Below are positions 18,071 to 27,532 of a stretch of 51,403 bases of DNA, one piece after another (positions within the stretch are counted from its first letter, which is position 1; each line of letters starts with the position of its first letter). Origin of the DNA: Ramlibacter sp. (lineage in GTDB: Bacteria > Pseudomonadota > Gammaproteobacteria > Burkholderiales > Burkholderiaceae_C); contig NZ_JAQGNQ010000065.1 of NCBI RefSeq assembly GCF_028291745.1, forward strand, positions 1 through 51,403. Direction: 5' to 3'. The notes below the pieces were generated by a model. That model was not told where the DNA came from, did not search any database, and saw only the letters and a list, made by a program, of their open reading frames with translations. Both the position numbers and the translations under genes were made by a program.

Positions 18071-18745
18071 ATGAACATCCTCGTCGTCGACGACCATCCC
18101 CTTTACCGCAGCGGCGTTGCCTACACCCTGCAGAGCACGGGCATGGAAGTGACCGTCGTCGAATGCTCCTCGCTCGACGCCGCCTTCCAGCGCCTGGACG
18201 AAGGCCAGCAGGCCGACCTGATGATCCTGGACCTGCAGATGCCCGGATACAGCGGCCTCGACTCGGTACGCACCGTGCGCAATCGCCGGCCCGAACTGCC
18301 GGTGCTGGTGCTCTCGGGCACCGAGGATCCGGCCATCGTGCGCGAATGCATCGACCTCGGTGCCATCGGCTTCGTGCCCAAGTCGGCGCCGAGCGACCAG
18401 TTCCATGCCGCGCTCAAGCTCGTGCTCTCGGGCGGCGTCTACCTGCCCGCCACCAGCCTCAGCGTCGGCTCGCCCGCCAGCCGCGCCCAGCAGGATGCCT
18501 GGCGGCGCCTGGGCGCGCACCTGACCGAGCGCCAGCGCCAGGTGCTGCTGGGCATCGTGCAGGGCAAGCCAAACAAGGTGATCGCCCGCGACCTCGGCTT
18601 GTCCGATACGACGGTGAAGTCGCACGTGGCCCACATCCTGGATGCGCTGGTGGTGTCGAACCGCACCGAAGCGGTCTACGCACTGGCGCGCGCGGGCCTG
18701 AGCATCCGCGACCTGCAGACCTCGTCCTCCGACTCGGTGTTCTAG
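18071..18745 (+). CDS. NarL/LuxR-type response regulator
   Basis: Response regulator, 224 aa. The receiver starts MNILVVDDHPLYRSGV and has phospho-acceptor D54 in LMILDLQMPG. The conserved Lys is in GFVPKSAPS. The LuxR-type DNA-binding domain reads LTERQRQVLLGIVQGKPNKV, then IARDLGLSDTTVKSHVAHIL. A short Ser-rich tail ends the protein. It has the same architecture as the regulator at 16161. It converges with the hybrid kinase at 18756 across 10 bp, and the two are a likely pair. No strong Shine-Dalgarno precedes the ATG. Target genes are unknown. Confidence 0.92.
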   Translation: MNILVVDDHPLYRSGVAYTLQSTGMEVTVVECSSLDAAFQRLDEGQQADLMILDLQMPGYSGLDSVRTVRNRRPELPVLVLSGTEDPAIVRECIDLGAIGFVPKSAPSDQFHAALKLVLSGGVYLPATSLSVGSPASRAQQDAWRRLGAHLTERQRQVLLGIVQGKPNKVIARDLGLSDTTVKSHVAHILDALVVSNRTEAVYALARAGLSIRDLQTSSSDSVF

Positions 18746-18755
18746 GCTCCCTGCC

Positions 18756-20519
18756 TTACTTGGGATCCGCGGGCTGCTGCGCGCACTGCAACGTGGCGCG
18801 CACGGCCTGCAGCAGCCGCTCCGGCGTGATCGGCTTCTGCAGCACCGGCAGCTTCAATCCGCGCTCGCCCAGGTCGATCTCGCCGGAGACGATCCAGGCC
18901 GGCACGTTGCCATAGGCAGCGCGTACCGCCTCGACGGCATCGGCGCCCGTGCCGTTCGCCAGCCGGAAGTCGGCCAGCATCAGGTCGGGCGCGCCGGCGG
19001 CATTGCGCAGCACTTCCATCAACTGCTCGATGGACGCGGCCTGCGCCACCCGGGCGCCCGCTTCCAGCAGCCATGCGCACAGCGCTTCGCGCGCGAGCCG
19101 GTCGTTCTCCACCACCGCCACCAGGCGTCCGCGCAGCAGGCTGTCGCCCGTGTCGATCGGCCGCGCATCCGCGCGCCCGCGGCTCACCGCGGACAGCGGC
19201 AGGTGCACGGTCACGCGGGTGCCCACGCCCGGCATCGATTCCAGGTGCAGGTCGACCTGCATCAGGTCCGCCATGTGGCGCGAGATCGCCAAGCCGAGGC
19301 CGATGCCCTCGGCCTCCGCCACGGCCGCCGAGCGGCCGCGGAAGAAGGCGTTGCAGGCCTGCGCCAGGTCTTCCGGCTCCATGCCCACCCCCTGGTCGGA
19401 CACGCACAGCGTGGCGACGTCGCCGTCGCAGGTCACCTTCAGCTCGATCTCGCCGGTCAGCGAATACTTGAAGGCGTTGTCCAGGAAGTTGCGCAGCATG
19501 CGCTCCAGCAGCACGGGGTCGGCCGCCACCGTGCACGGGTGCTGCATCTCCAGGCGGAAGCGCAGCGCGCGCGCCGCGCACTTCTCGGCAAAGCCCGAGA
19601 CGGCCGCGGCCACCAGCTGTTCGAGTTGCACCGGCTGCACCACGGCCTTCATCGTGCCGGCGTCGATCTGCGCAAAGTCCACCAGGTGGCGGAACATGCT
19701 GTCGATCGATTCGCCGGTGCGCACGATCTGCTGCGCCATCGCATCGCGCCGCGCGGGGTCGTTGGACTTGCGGAAGATGTCCGAGAGGAACAGCAGCGCC
19801 TGCACCGGCTGCCGCATGTCGTGGCTGGCGGCGCCGAGAAAGCGCGAGCGCGCCCGCTGCGCCTCCTCCTGGCTTTGCAGCGCGCGCCGCAGCTGCGTCA
19901 CCAGCACGGCGTTCTGCTGCGCGGCCTCCACCAGGTCGCGCAACTGCGCCTGCACGATGCGCGCGAGCCGCACCAGCATGGGGCCGCCCAGGCACATGGC
20001 CACGCCGATCAGCAGCATCTCGCGCACGCTGGTGCGCTGCACCCAACCCAGGTACACGGTGATCATGCAGACGGTGAGATAGAGCGCATAGACCCTCGGC
20101 TGCACCGCAAGCACCGCCACGGCCACCGAGATCCAGCCGATGGCGACGATGGTCAGCACACCGAGGTCCGCGACCTCCAGCGCGGAGGAGAACAGCGGCA
20201 CGGACAAGGCCAGCAGCCAGTTGCTGGCGGCCGTGACGTAGGCGATGTGGCGCAGCGTGGTTTCGTTGGTGCCTTCGCGTTCGAGCACCCGCCGGAAATA
20301 GGGCTGGCGCGCCAGCATCACGAGCACGAGCGGCAGGTACCAGGCAAGGTAATGCCACCAGCCGACCGCGGGAACGAAGACCGCCCCCAGGGTGCCGCCC
20401 ATGAGAAGCGCGGTTCCGGCCCCCGCCCGGGTCTGGGCGAGGATCATGGCCACGCTGCGCTTGATTAACTCGGCGGAGGCGTCGCGCGCGCCAGCACCGG
20501 TTTCTTCTTGTTGTCCCAA
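18756..20519 (-). CDS. Hybrid sensor histidine kinase, membrane-bound
   Basis: Hybrid histidine kinase, 587 aa, built like the one at 9090. The N-terminal half holds about six membrane segments (for example TALLMGGTLGAVFVPAVGWW and VCMITVYLGWV). A short coiled linker leads to the dimerisation box AASHDMRQPVQAL with H233. The ATPase motifs are NFLDNAFKYS, SDQGVGMEPED and GIGLGLAISRHM. A C-terminal receiver carries the acceptor Asp in LMLADFRLANG. The start is a TTG at 20519 with GGAG 7 nt upstream; a later in-frame ATG (MILAQTRAG) would shorten it. It converges with the response regulator at 18071. There is no extracytoplasmic sensor domain, so the membrane part or a partner must sense. Confidence 0.87.
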   Translation of the reverse strand: MGQQEETGAGARDASAELIKRSVAMILAQTRAGAGTALLMGGTLGAVFVPAVGWWHYLAWYLPLVLVMLARQPYFRRVLEREGTNETTLRHIAYVTAASNWLLALSVPLFSSALEVADLGVLTIVAIGWISVAVAVLAVQPRVYALYLTVCMITVYLGWVQRTSVREMLLIGVAMCLGGPMLVRLARIVQAQLRDLVEAAQQNAVLVTQLRRALQSQEEAQRARSRFLGAASHDMRQPVQALLFLSDIFRKSNDPARRDAMAQQIVRTGESIDSMFRHLVDFAQIDAGTMKAVVQPVQLEQLVAAAVSGFAEKCAARALRFRLEMQHPCTVAADPVLLERMLRNFLDNAFKYSLTGEIELKVTCDGDVATLCVSDQGVGMEPEDLAQACNAFFRGRSAAVAEAEGIGLGLAISRHMADLMQVDLHLESMPGVGTRVTVHLPLSAVSRGRADARPIDTGDSLLRGRLVAVVENDRLAREALCAWLLEAGARVAQAASIEQLMEVLRNAAGAPDLMLADFRLANGTGADAVEAVRAAYGNVPAWIVSGEIDLGERGLKLPVLQKPITPERLLQAVRATLQCAQQPADPK

Positions 20520-20570
20520 GCACTTTCTCCAAGCGCGGAGTTTGGCCTAATTCCTAGAACGAAAGGGGCC

Positions 20571-20576
20571 TACCAT
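20571..20576 (+). promoter_or_regulatory. -10-like TACCAT 7 nt before the esterase gene
   Basis: TACCAT ends 7 nt before the ATG at 20584. Together with the lack of a well-placed Shine-Dalgarno it suggests a leaderless transcript heading the 20584-26266 run. No good -35 is present. Confidence 0.35.
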
Positions 20577-20583
20577 CCGCGAG

Positions 20584-21168
20584 ATGGACACCGGCCATCT
20601 CCTTTATTTGCATGGTTTTCGTTCTTCCCCGCAATCCTTCAAGGCCCGCCGCATGGCTGCCGAGGTGGCGCGGCGCCATCCGCAGGTGACCTGGGCCTGC
20701 CCGCAGTTGCCGCCCTCCCCGCGTGCCGCCGCTGCCCTGCTCGACCAGATCATCGCAGGGTGGCCGCGCGAGCGCATGGCCGTGGTGGGATCTTCGCTCG
20801 GCGGCTTCTACGCGACCTGGGTGGCGGAGGAGACCGGCTGCCGGGCCGTGCTGCTCAACCCGGCGATCGACCCGGCTCGCGATCTGGCGCGCCACATCGG
20901 CGAGCAGGCGGCCTGGCACGATCCGGCCGAGCACTTTTACTTCGCGCCGGAATACATAGAGGAATTGCGGGCGCTGCAGCGCGGCCCGATCGCGCAGCCC
21001 GAGCGCTATTTCGCCATCATCGCCAAGGGCGACGAGGTGCTGGACTGGCGCGAGATGGCCGGCCGCTATCCGGGCGCGCAGATCAAGCTGCTGGAGCACG
21101 GCGACCATGCCTTGTCCGACTTCGACCCGCACCTGGAGGACGTGCTCGCGTTCCTTCGGCTGGCCTGA
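20584..21168 (+). CDS. YqiA-like alpha/beta-fold esterase
   Basis: Small esterase of the YqiA/UPF0227 type, 194 aa, cytoplasmic. It opens LLYLHGFRSSPQSFKA (oxyanion region), has the nucleophile elbow VVGSSLGGFYAT with GSSLG near residue 77, an acid in IIAKGDEVLDWRE and the catalytic His in LLEHGDHALSDF. Length matches the family. The natural substrate is unknown; E. coli YqiA acts on short acyl esters. It heads a plus-strand run with the RNB exonuclease 42 nt downstream. The ATG at 20584 gives MDTGHLLYLHG, which places the first strand correctly. Confidence 0.9.
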   Translation: MDTGHLLYLHGFRSSPQSFKARRMAAEVARRHPQVTWACPQLPPSPRAAAALLDQIIAGWPRERMAVVGSSLGGFYATWVAEETGCRAVLLNPAIDPARDLARHIGEQAAWHDPAEHFYFAPEYIEELRALQRGPIAQPERYFAIIAKGDEVLDWREMAGRYPGAQIKLLEHGDHALSDFDPHLEDVLAFLRLA

Positions 21169-21197
21169 GGGCTTGGGGGCGCACCGAGGCCGCATGG

Positions 21198-21203
21198 GAC
21201 AAT
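21198..21203 (+). promoter_or_regulatory. -10-like GACAAT 7 nt before the RNB exonuclease gene
   Basis: GACAAT ends 7 nt before the ATG at 21211. This is one of several -10-like hexamers placed so that transcription would begin at the start codon. Confidence 0.4.
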
Positions 21204-21210
21204 CGGGCCC

Positions 21211-23274
21211 ATGTTCGTTCTGTTCGAAGATGCCGGCAAGTTCCTCGCCGGCCGGGTGCTGTCCGAGACGGACGCCTCGGCCCAGGTGGAGCTGGACAGC
21301 GGCAAGCGCGTCAAGGTCAAGTCGGGCAATGTGCTGCTCAAGTTCGAGAAGCCGCAACCGCAGGAGCTCCTGCGCGAGGCGCAGCAGCTTGCCGAGGGCA
21401 TAGAGCTCGAGCTCGCCTGGGAATTCGCGCCGGAAGAGGAATTCGGCTTCGCCGAGCTCGCCCGCGAATACTTCAGCGCCCATGCCACCCTCGGCCAGCA
21501 GGCGGCGGCGCTGCTGCGCCTGTTCGAGGCGCCGCACTACTTCCGCCGCGCCGGCAAGGGGCGCTTTCGCAAGGCGCCGGCCGAGATCCTGCAACAGGCG
21601 CTGGTGGCCATCGAGAAGAAAAAGCAGGTGCAGGCGCAGATCGCCGCCTGGGCCGCGGAACTGGGCGCGGGCAGTTGCCCGCCGGCAATCCGCGAACAGC
21701 TGTACAAGATCCTGTTCAAGCCGGACAAGAACGCGCCGGAATACAAGGCGGTGGTCGAAGCCTCGCGCGCCACGCAGACCGCGCCACTGGCGCTGCTGCA
21801 GCAGGCCGGCGCCATCACCTCGCCCTACCAGTTTCACTGGAAACGCTTCCTGCTGGAATATTTTCCCAAGGGCACCGGCTTCCCGCCGCTGGCCGCGCCG
21901 GCGATCAAGGACGAACTGCCGCTGGCCAGCGTGCAGGCCTTCTCGGTCGATGACTCCAGCACCACCGAGATCGACGACGCGCTGTCCGTGCAAGGCCTCG
22001 GCAGCGGCACGGTGACCGTGGGCGTGCACATCGCCGCGCCGGGCCTTGCCATCCAGACCGGATCGCCGCTGGACCAGCTCGCGCGCACGCGCCTGTCCAC
22101 GGTCTACATGCCGGGCCACAAGATCACGATGCTGCCGGACGACGTGGTGCAGGCGTACACGCTGATGGAAGGGCGCGACTGCCCCGCCGTGTCCCTGTAC
22201 GTGCAGTTCGACGAGGCCACGCTGGAAGCGAAGGCCAGCGAGACGCGCCTGGAGCGCGTGCCGATCGCCGCCAACCTGCGGCACGACCAGCTCGATGTCC
22301 ACCTGACCGAGGCGCTGCTGGAAGACGCCGCGCTGCCGGCGCAGGGCGTGCCCGAGACCGCCACGCGCTTCCGCGCGGAGCTGTCCTTCCTGTTCCGCCT
22401 GGCCCGGATGCTGAAGGCGCAGCGCGAAGTGATCCGCGGCAAGCCGGAAAACTTCAATCGCCCGGACTACAACTTCCGCGTGCCCAGCGCTGGCGAGGAC
22501 GGCCCGCAGGGCGACGAGCCGGTGGAGATCGGCGTGCGCAGGCGCGGGGCGCCGCTGGACCTGATCGTGGCCGAGGCGATGATCCTGGCCAACAGCACCT
22601 GGGGCCTGTGGCTCGCGGAGATCGGCGTGCCCGGCATCTATCGCAGCCAGGCCAGCATGGCGCCGGGCGTGAAGGTGCGCATGGGCACCAAGGCCGCCCC
22701 GCATGCCGGCATCGGCGTGAAGGCCTACGCCTGGAGCACCTCGCCCCTGCGCCGCTACACCGACCTGGTCAACCAGTGGCAGATCATCGCCGCCGCGCGT
22801 CATGGCCGTACTGCGGCCCTGGCCGCGCCGTTCAAGCCCAAGGACGCGGAGCTGTTCTCGATCATCTCCAGCTTCGACGCCGCGTACGGCGCCTACAACG
22901 GCTACCAGGCCGGCATGGAGCGGTACTGGACGCTGAAGTACCTGCAGCAGCAGGGCATCCGCGAGCTGGAGGCCACCGTCTTCAAGGAAGGCCTGGCGCG
23001 CGCCGACACGCTGCCGCTGGTGCTGCCGGTGCTGGGCACGGGCGACCTGCCCCGCGGCGCGCGCGTGCGCCTGAAGCTGGGGGAGATCGACCTGATCACC
23101 CTCGACGTCACGGGCACGGTGCTGCAACGTCTGGATACGGCGCCGGAGGCGATGCCGTCGGATGCAGACGACAGCGACGAGGAAACCGTCGCCGGTCCGA
23201 TTGCGATCGCCGTGGATGTCACCGACACTTCGGAGGACGAAGCGAAAGCGGCTCCCGCTGCCGCCGATAATTGA
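21211..23274 (+). CDS. RNase II-family (RNB domain) exoribonuclease
   Basis: Ribonuclease catalytic-domain protein, 687 aa, predicted to degrade RNA from the 3' end. The central RNB domain has the acidic metal-binding cluster SVDDSSTTEIDDALSV near residues 247-262 and a downstream block with SMAPGVKVRMGTKAAPH and WSTSPLRRYTDLVNQ, characteristic of RNase II/R. The N-terminal 200 residues (MFVLFEDAGKFLAGRVLSE) are a family-specific beta-rich region and not a standard cold-shock pair. The C-terminus ends in an acidic tail. It differs from RNase R in lacking a long basic tail. The stop is 4 nt from the next gene's start, so it is cotranscribed with tonB-like and aroE. Confidence 0.88.
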   Translation: MFVLFEDAGKFLAGRVLSETDASAQVELDSGKRVKVKSGNVLLKFEKPQPQELLREAQQLAEGIELELAWEFAPEEEFGFAELAREYFSAHATLGQQAAALLRLFEAPHYFRRAGKGRFRKAPAEILQQALVAIEKKKQVQAQIAAWAAELGAGSCPPAIREQLYKILFKPDKNAPEYKAVVEASRATQTAPLALLQQAGAITSPYQFHWKRFLLEYFPKGTGFPPLAAPAIKDELPLASVQAFSVDDSSTTEIDDALSVQGLGSGTVTVGVHIAAPGLAIQTGSPLDQLARTRLSTVYMPGHKITMLPDDVVQAYTLMEGRDCPAVSLYVQFDEATLEAKASETRLERVPIAANLRHDQLDVHLTEALLEDAALPAQGVPETATRFRAELSFLFRLARMLKAQREVIRGKPENFNRPDYNFRVPSAGEDGPQGDEPVEIGVRRRGAPLDLIVAEAMILANSTWGLWLAEIGVPGIYRSQASMAPGVKVRMGTKAAPHAGIGVKAYAWSTSPLRRYTDLVNQWQIIAAARHGRTAALAAPFKPKDAELFSIISSFDAAYGAYNGYQAGMERYWTLKYLQQQGIRELEATVFKEGLARADTLPLVLPVLGTGDLPRGARVRLKLGEIDLITLDVTGTVLQRLDTAPEAMPSDADDSDEETVAGPIAIAVDVTDTSEDEAKAAPAAADN

Positions 23275-23278
23275 GTTC

Positions 23279-24136
23279 GTGAACCTGAAGTCCCTCAGCA
23301 CCCTGCAGATCGCGCTGGGCGTGTCCGTGATCGTGCACGCCGCGGTGCTGACCGTGCGTATCGTCGACCCGGAGGGCTTCAACCGCGTGTTCCAGGACAC
23401 GCCGCTCGAAGTCGTGCTGGTCAACGCACACACCAACGAGAAGGTGGAGCACGCGCAGGCCATCGCGCAACGCAGCCTCGCGGGCGGCGGCGAGGCTGAA
23501 AAGGGTCTCGCCACGTCGCCGCTGCCGCCCTCGGCGCTGACGCAGTACGGCGATGCTGCCGAAGACGAGCAGAAAAAGCAGGTCGACGAGATGCAGGAGC
23601 AGCAGATGCTGATGCTCGCGAGCATCAAGCGAACGCTCGCCGCCATGCCCCCGGCCGACCCGAAGCAGGTCCGCCGCAACCCCGAGGTGGCCGCGCGCGA
23701 AGAAAAGCGGCGCAACCTGGTCAAGCTGCTGGCGGCCATCGAGAAGCGCATCAACGAGGAAAACGCGCGACCCAAGAAGCGCTACATCAGCCCGTCCACA
23801 CGCGAGGCGGTGTACGCCACCTACTACGACTCGCTGCGCCGGCGCATCGAGGAGCGCGGCACCACCAACTTCCCGGAAGCGGCGGGCCGCAAGATGTATG
23901 GCGAGCTGACCATGATCGTCACCGTCAACCACGACGGACGCGTGCTTGCCACCGAGGTGGTGGAGACCTCCGGCAACATGACGCTGGACCGGCGCGCCGC
24001 CACCATCGCGCGCGCGGCCGGCCCCTTCGGCCACTTCAGCGAGGCGATGCGCCGGCAGGCCGACCAGATCGTGGTGGTCTCGCGCTTCAAGTTCACGCGC
24101 GAAGACACGCTGGAAACCAGGCTCACGAACCGCTGA
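23279..24136 (+). CDS. TonB-like energy transducer
   Basis: TonB C-terminal family protein, 285 aa. One N-terminal membrane anchor (LQIALGVSVIVHAAVLTVRI, residues 8-27) is followed by a periplasmic linker with a charged coiled-coil stretch (EDEQKKQVDEMQEQQMLML) and a TonB C-terminal domain containing YGELTMIVTVNHDGRV. It may pass proton-motive energy to an outer-membrane receptor, or serve a structural role; no exbBD is present. The start is a GTG at 23279, 4 nt after the RNB stop, giving MNLKSLSTLQ. Frames further upstream lie inside the previous gene. It precedes aroE by 8 nt. Confidence 0.85.
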   Translation: MNLKSLSTLQIALGVSVIVHAAVLTVRIVDPEGFNRVFQDTPLEVVLVNAHTNEKVEHAQAIAQRSLAGGGEAEKGLATSPLPPSALTQYGDAAEDEQKKQVDEMQEQQMLMLASIKRTLAAMPPADPKQVRRNPEVAAREEKRRNLVKLLAAIEKRINEENARPKKRYISPSTREAVYATYYDSLRRRIEERGTTNFPEAAGRKMYGELTMIVTVNHDGRVLATEVVETSGNMTLDRRAATIARAAGPFGHFSEAMRRQADQIVVVSRFKFTREDTLETRLTNR

Positions 24137-24144
24137 AGGACGAC

Positions 24145-24975
24145 GTGGACCAGTACTGCGTGATGGGCAACCCGGTGGAACACAGCAAGTCGCCGTGGAT
24201 CCACGCCCGCTTCGCCGCACTCACCGGCGAGCCGGTGGCCTATGGCAAGCGCCTGATTCCGCTGGATGGCTTTGCCGCCTCCGTGCATGCGTTCATCCGG
24301 GAAGGGGGTCGCGGCTGCAACATCACGGTGCCCTTCAAGTTCCAGGCCGCTGCCCTGGTGAGCCGACGCAGCGCGCGCGCAGCGCTGGCCGACGCCTGCA
24401 ACACCCTGATCTTCGAAGGCGAGACCATCGTCGGCGACAACACCGACGGCATCGGCCTGGTCGCCGACCTGCAGCGCAATACCTGCGTGGAACTGGGCCG
24501 CCGTGACGTGCTGCTGCTCGGTGCCGGCGGCGCGGCGGCCGGCGTGCTCGGCCCGCTGATCGAGGCCGCGCCGCGCCGTATCGTGATCGCCAATCGCACG
24601 GTGGCCAAGGCGGCAGCGCTGGTTGCGCGCCATGCCACGTTGGCCGCGGCCAACGAGGTGGAGCTGCGGGCGTTGCCGCTGGCAGAAGTCGCCGGCAGCT
24701 TCGACGTGGTGCTCAATGCCACGGCCACCAGCCTGGCCGGCGCCGGCGTGCCCGTGCCGGGTTCGGTGCTGAAGCCGGGCGCGCTGGCCTGCGACCTGAT
24801 GTACGGGCCGGCCGCCGCCCCCTTCCTGCAGTGGGCGCGGGATCACGGCGCGACCGGCCGCGACGGGCTGGGGATGTTGGTCGAACAGGCCGCCGAGGCC
24901 TTTCTGCTGTGGCGGGGCGTGCGCCCGCCGTCGGCGCAGGTGCTGGGCGAAATGCGCGCGGAGTTGGCGGCATGA
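24145..24975 (+). CDS. aroE: Shikimate dehydrogenase AroE
   Basis: Shikimate dehydrogenase, 276 aa. It reduces 3-dehydroshikimate to shikimate with NADPH in the aromatic pathway. The substrate-binding start is [20 protein letters not shown], with the catalytic Lys/Asp environment in [12 protein letters not shown] and [13 protein letters not shown]. The NADP loop is [13 protein letters not shown], followed by IANRTVAKA, typical of NADP use. The start is a GTG at 24145 with AAGGA 6 nt upstream. It overlaps mtgA by 4 nt (ATGA). With the DAHP synthase at 5384 it is the second shikimate gene in the window, in a different operon. Confidence 0.96.
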   Translation: MDQYCVMGNPVEHSKSPWIHARFAALTGEPVAYGKRLIPLDGFAASVHAFIREGGRGCNITVPFKFQAAALVSRRSARAALADACNTLIFEGETIVGDNTDGIGLVADLQRNTCVELGRRDVLLLGAGGAAAGVLGPLIEAAPRRIVIANRTVAKAAALVARHATLAAANEVELRALPLAEVAGSFDVVLNATATSLAGAGVPVPGSVLKPGALACDLMYGPAAAPFLQWARDHGATGRDGLGMLVEQAAEAFLLWRGVRPPSAQVLGEMRAELAA

Positions 24976-25709
24976 AGGCGGCGCTGCGCTGGTTCGCGCT
25001 CGTGCTGCTGGCGTTCATCGCCCTGCAGCTGTTCTTCGTCGGCCGCATCGCCGCGATGGCCGTGTTCGACCCCGAGTCCACCACCTTCGAGCGTTCGGAG
25101 GCCTGGCGCATCTCGCACGAGCGCGACCACCTGCGCTGGAGCCAGCGCTGGGTGCCTTACGCGCAGATTTCCGACCACCTCAAGCGCGCGGTGATCTCGT
25201 CGGAGGACAGCACCTTCGCCGAACACGACGGCGTCGACTGGGACGCGCTGGAGCGCGCCTGGCAGCGCAACGCCAAGGCGGAGGCCGTCGCGGCCAAGCG
25301 CAGCACGCTGGTCTCCGCACGCGGTGGCGCGCCGCGCGTGAAGATCCTGGGCGGCTCCACGATCACCCAGCAGCTGGCCAAGAACCTGCTGCTCTCCGGC
25401 GAGCGCAGCCTGCTGCGCAAGGGCCAGGAACTGGTGCTGACGATGGCGCTGGAACACACCCTGAGCAAGCAGCGCATCCTGGAGATCTATCTGAACAACG
25501 TCGAATGGGGCGAAGGCGTGTTCGGGGCGGAAGCCGCGGCGCAGCACTACTTCCACAAGAGCGCCAGCCGGCTCACGCCCTACGAGGCCGCCCGCCTCGC
25601 GGTGATGCTGCCGCAGCCCAAGCTCTACGAAAAGAAGCCCGGCTCGGGTTATCTCGCCAGCCGCACCTCCACCATCGTGGCCCGCATGCGCGACGCCGAC
25701 CTCCCCTAG
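24972..25709 (+). CDS. mtgA: Monofunctional peptidoglycan glycosyltransferase MtgA
   Basis: MtgA, 245 aa, polymerises lipid II into glycan strands at the outer face of the inner membrane. One N-terminal membrane segment ([18 protein letters not shown]) anchors it. The GT51 motifs are present: [18 protein letters not shown] with the catalytic Glu, [33 protein letters not shown] and [15 protein letters not shown]. The ATG at 24972 overlaps the aroE stop, indicating coupling. It ends 8 nt before the ruvC ATG. It lacks a transpeptidase domain, as expected for this family. Confidence 0.96.
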   Translation: MKAALRWFALVLLAFIALQLFFVGRIAAMAVFDPESTTFERSEAWRISHERDHLRWSQRWVPYAQISDHLKRAVISSEDSTFAEHDGVDWDALERAWQRNAKAEAVAAKRSTLVSARGGAPRVKILGGSTITQQLAKNLLLSGERSLLRKGQELVLTMALEHTLSKQRILEIYLNNVEWGEGVFGAEAAAQHYFHKSASRLTPYEAARLAVMLPQPKLYEKKPGSGYLASRTSTIVARMRDADLP

Positions 25710-25717
25710 TGGCCACC

Positions 25718-26266
25718 ATGCGCATCCTGGGCATCGACCCCGGCCTGCAGACCACCGGCTTCGGCGTGATCGACGTCGAAGGGCACGAGCTTTCCTACGT
25801 GGCCAGCGGCACGATCAGCACGACCCACCTTGCCCGTGGTGACCTGCCGGCGCGCCTGAAGGTTCTGTTCGACGGGATCGGCGAGCTGCGCACGCGCTAC
25901 CAGCCGGGAGCGGCGGCGATCGAGATCGTCTTCGTCAACGTCAATCCGCAGTCGACGCTGCTGCTCGGACAGGCGCGCGGGGCCTGCCTCACGGCGCTGA
26001 TCACCGGCAACCTGCCGATCGCCGAATACACACCGATGCAGATGAAGCAGGCCGTGGCGGGCACCGGCCGGGCCGCCAAGACGCAGGTGCAGCACATGGT
26101 GATGCGCCTGCTCGGATTGCCGGGGCTACCGGGCAAGGACGCGGCGGATGCACTCGGGCTGGCGATCACGCATGCGCATGCGGCCGTCGCGACGGCGCGG
26201 ATTCAGCAGGCGGGTGGGGTGGTGCGGCGCAACACCGGGACGTACCGCACGGGGCGGGTGATCTGA
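25718..26266 (+). CDS. ruvC: Holliday junction resolvase RuvC
   Basis: RuvC, 182 aa, the endonuclease that cuts Holliday junctions in recombination repair. The acidic catalytic residues are D7 ([14 protein letters not shown]), E69 ([15 protein letters not shown]), and D141 and D144 ([11 protein letters not shown]). I chose the ATG at 25718, which gives MRILGIDPG; a GTG at 25709 adds three residues and overlaps the mtgA stop. Its partners ruvAB are not in this window. It closes the plus-strand run and converges with lpxC. All catalytic positions are intact. Confidence 0.96.
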   Translation: MRILGIDPGLQTTGFGVIDVEGHELSYVASGTISTTHLARGDLPARLKVLFDGIGELRTRYQPGAAAIEIVFVNVNPQSTLLLGQARGACLTALITGNLPIAEYTPMQMKQAVAGTGRAAKTQVQHMVMRLLGLPGLPGKDAADALGLAITHAHAAVATARIQQAGGVVRRNTGTYRTGRVI

Positions 26267-26315
26267 GGCTGCTCGAATGCGGCTGCGGACAGCTGGACGC
26301 ACAAGCCGCAAAGAA

Positions 26316-26418
26316 GCCCTGTAGGTGGGATGCGTGCAGCGCACCGCAGCAGGCGGCGTGAATTGAGGGCGCTGCGCATCGGTGGGGTGCGGCTTCGCGC
26401 GCATCCCACCCTACAGGC
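26316..26418. repeat. Hairpin-forming repeat between ruvC and lpxC
   Basis: CCTGTAGGTGGGATGC (about 26318-26333) and GCATCCCACCCTACAGG (26401-26417) are inverted copies differing by one bulged C. The 67-nt loop holds CGC-rich sub-repeats (GTGCAGCGCACC). This GTAGG/TGGG/TGC palindrome type occurs between genes in many bacteria. It lies between convergent genes and may terminate both. Confidence 0.6.
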
Positions 26419-26460
26419 CGGCATGCGGCCAGGCCGTTCCACCGGTCGCAGTTCGGGCTG

Positions 26461-27384
26461 CTACCAGGCCCGCGCCGGCAAGGCGAAACCCGCCGGCGCT
26501 TCGCGATCGTCGCCGAAGCTCACCACCTCGAAGGCGTCCTGGTCGGCCAGCAAGGCGCGCAGCAGTTTGTTGTTCAGGCCGTGCCCCGAGCGGAAAGCGC
26601 CGTACGCGGCCAGCAGCGGCTTGCCGATCAGGTACAGGTCGCCCATGGCATCGAGGATCTTGTGCTTCACGAACTCGTCGTCGTAGCGCAGGCCCTCGGC
26701 GTTGAGCACGCGGTAGTCGTCGACGACGATCGCGTTGTCCATGCCGCCGCCCAGCGCCAGCCCGCGTGAACGCATCATCTCGACGTCGCGCGTGAAGCCG
26801 AAGGTGCGGGCACGCGCGATGTCGCGCGAGTACTGGCCCGAGCTCAGGTCGAACTCGTAGCGCTGGCCGGTGGAATTGACCACGCGGTGGTCGAAGTCGA
26901 TCTCGAACCCGAGCTTGAAGCCGTGATAGGGATCGAGCCGTGCCCACTTGAGGTTCTCGCCCTCGCCCTCGCGCACTTCGATGGTCCGCAAGACGCGGAT
27001 GAAGCGGCGCGGCGCGTTCTGCTGCTCGATGCCCGCGCTTTGCAGCAGGAACACGAAGGAGGCCGAAGACCCGTCGAGAATGGGCACCTCCTCCGCCGTG
27101 ATGTCCACGTAGAGGTTGTCGACACCCAGGCCGGCGCACGCCGACATCAGGTGTTCGACCGTGTGGACCTTGGCCCCGCCATTGGAGATGGTCGATGCCA
27201 TGCGCGTGTCGCTCACCGCCTGCGCAGAGACCGGAATGTCCACGGGCAGTGGCAGGTCGGTGCGGCGAAAGACGATGCCGGTGTCTGGCTGCGCCGGGCG
27301 CAGCGTCAACTCGACCCGTTGTCCGCTGTGCAGGCCCACGCCGACGGCCTTGGTCAGGGATTTGAGGGTACGTTGCCGGAGCAT
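26461..27384 (-). CDS. lpxC: UDP-3-O-acyl-GlcNAc deacetylase LpxC
   Basis: LpxC, 307 aa, the zinc deacetylase that commits UDP-3-O-acyl-GlcNAc to lipid A synthesis. It begins [21 protein letters not shown], the family start, which fixes the ATG at 27384; open codons upstream are not conserved family sequence. Zinc and catalytic motifs are [30 protein letters not shown] and [10 protein letters not shown]. It is the last gene of the dcw cluster, separated from ftsZ by 275 bp that hold a long inverted repeat, so it probably has its own promoter. Length and motifs are normal. Confidence 0.97.
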   Translation of the reverse strand: MLRQRTLKSLTKAVGVGLHSGQRVELTLRPAQPDTGIVFRRTDLPLPVDIPVSAQAVSDTRMASTISNGGAKVHTVEHLMSACAGLGVDNLYVDITAEEVPILDGSSASFVFLLQSAGIEQQNAPRRFIRVLRTIEVREGEGENLKWARLDPYHGFKLGFEIDFDHRVVNSTGQRYEFDLSSGQYSRDIARARTFGFTRDVEMMRSRGLALGGGMDNAIVVDDYRVLNAEGLRYDDEFVKHKILDAMGDLYLIGKPLLAAYGAFRSGHGLNNKLLRALLADQDAFEVVSFGDDREAPAGFALPARAW

Positions 27385-27532
27385 CCGCCCGATTTTAGGC
27401 CCCCGCGGGATTTCCCTCTTTCGCCCTTGTGCATGACCCCAATAGCGCAGTTCCATACAGCTGAGCCTCAGCCGTGGCGGTAAAGCGCGTATGAACGAGG
27501 GGTAAAAGGTGAAGGCCGCTGAATTCGGACTA

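Noticed and set aside
20554..23775. 1073-codon minus-strand frame opposite the esterase and RNB genes
   Set aside because: Antisense shadow with no recognisable domain; RNB active-site motifs lie on the plus strand.
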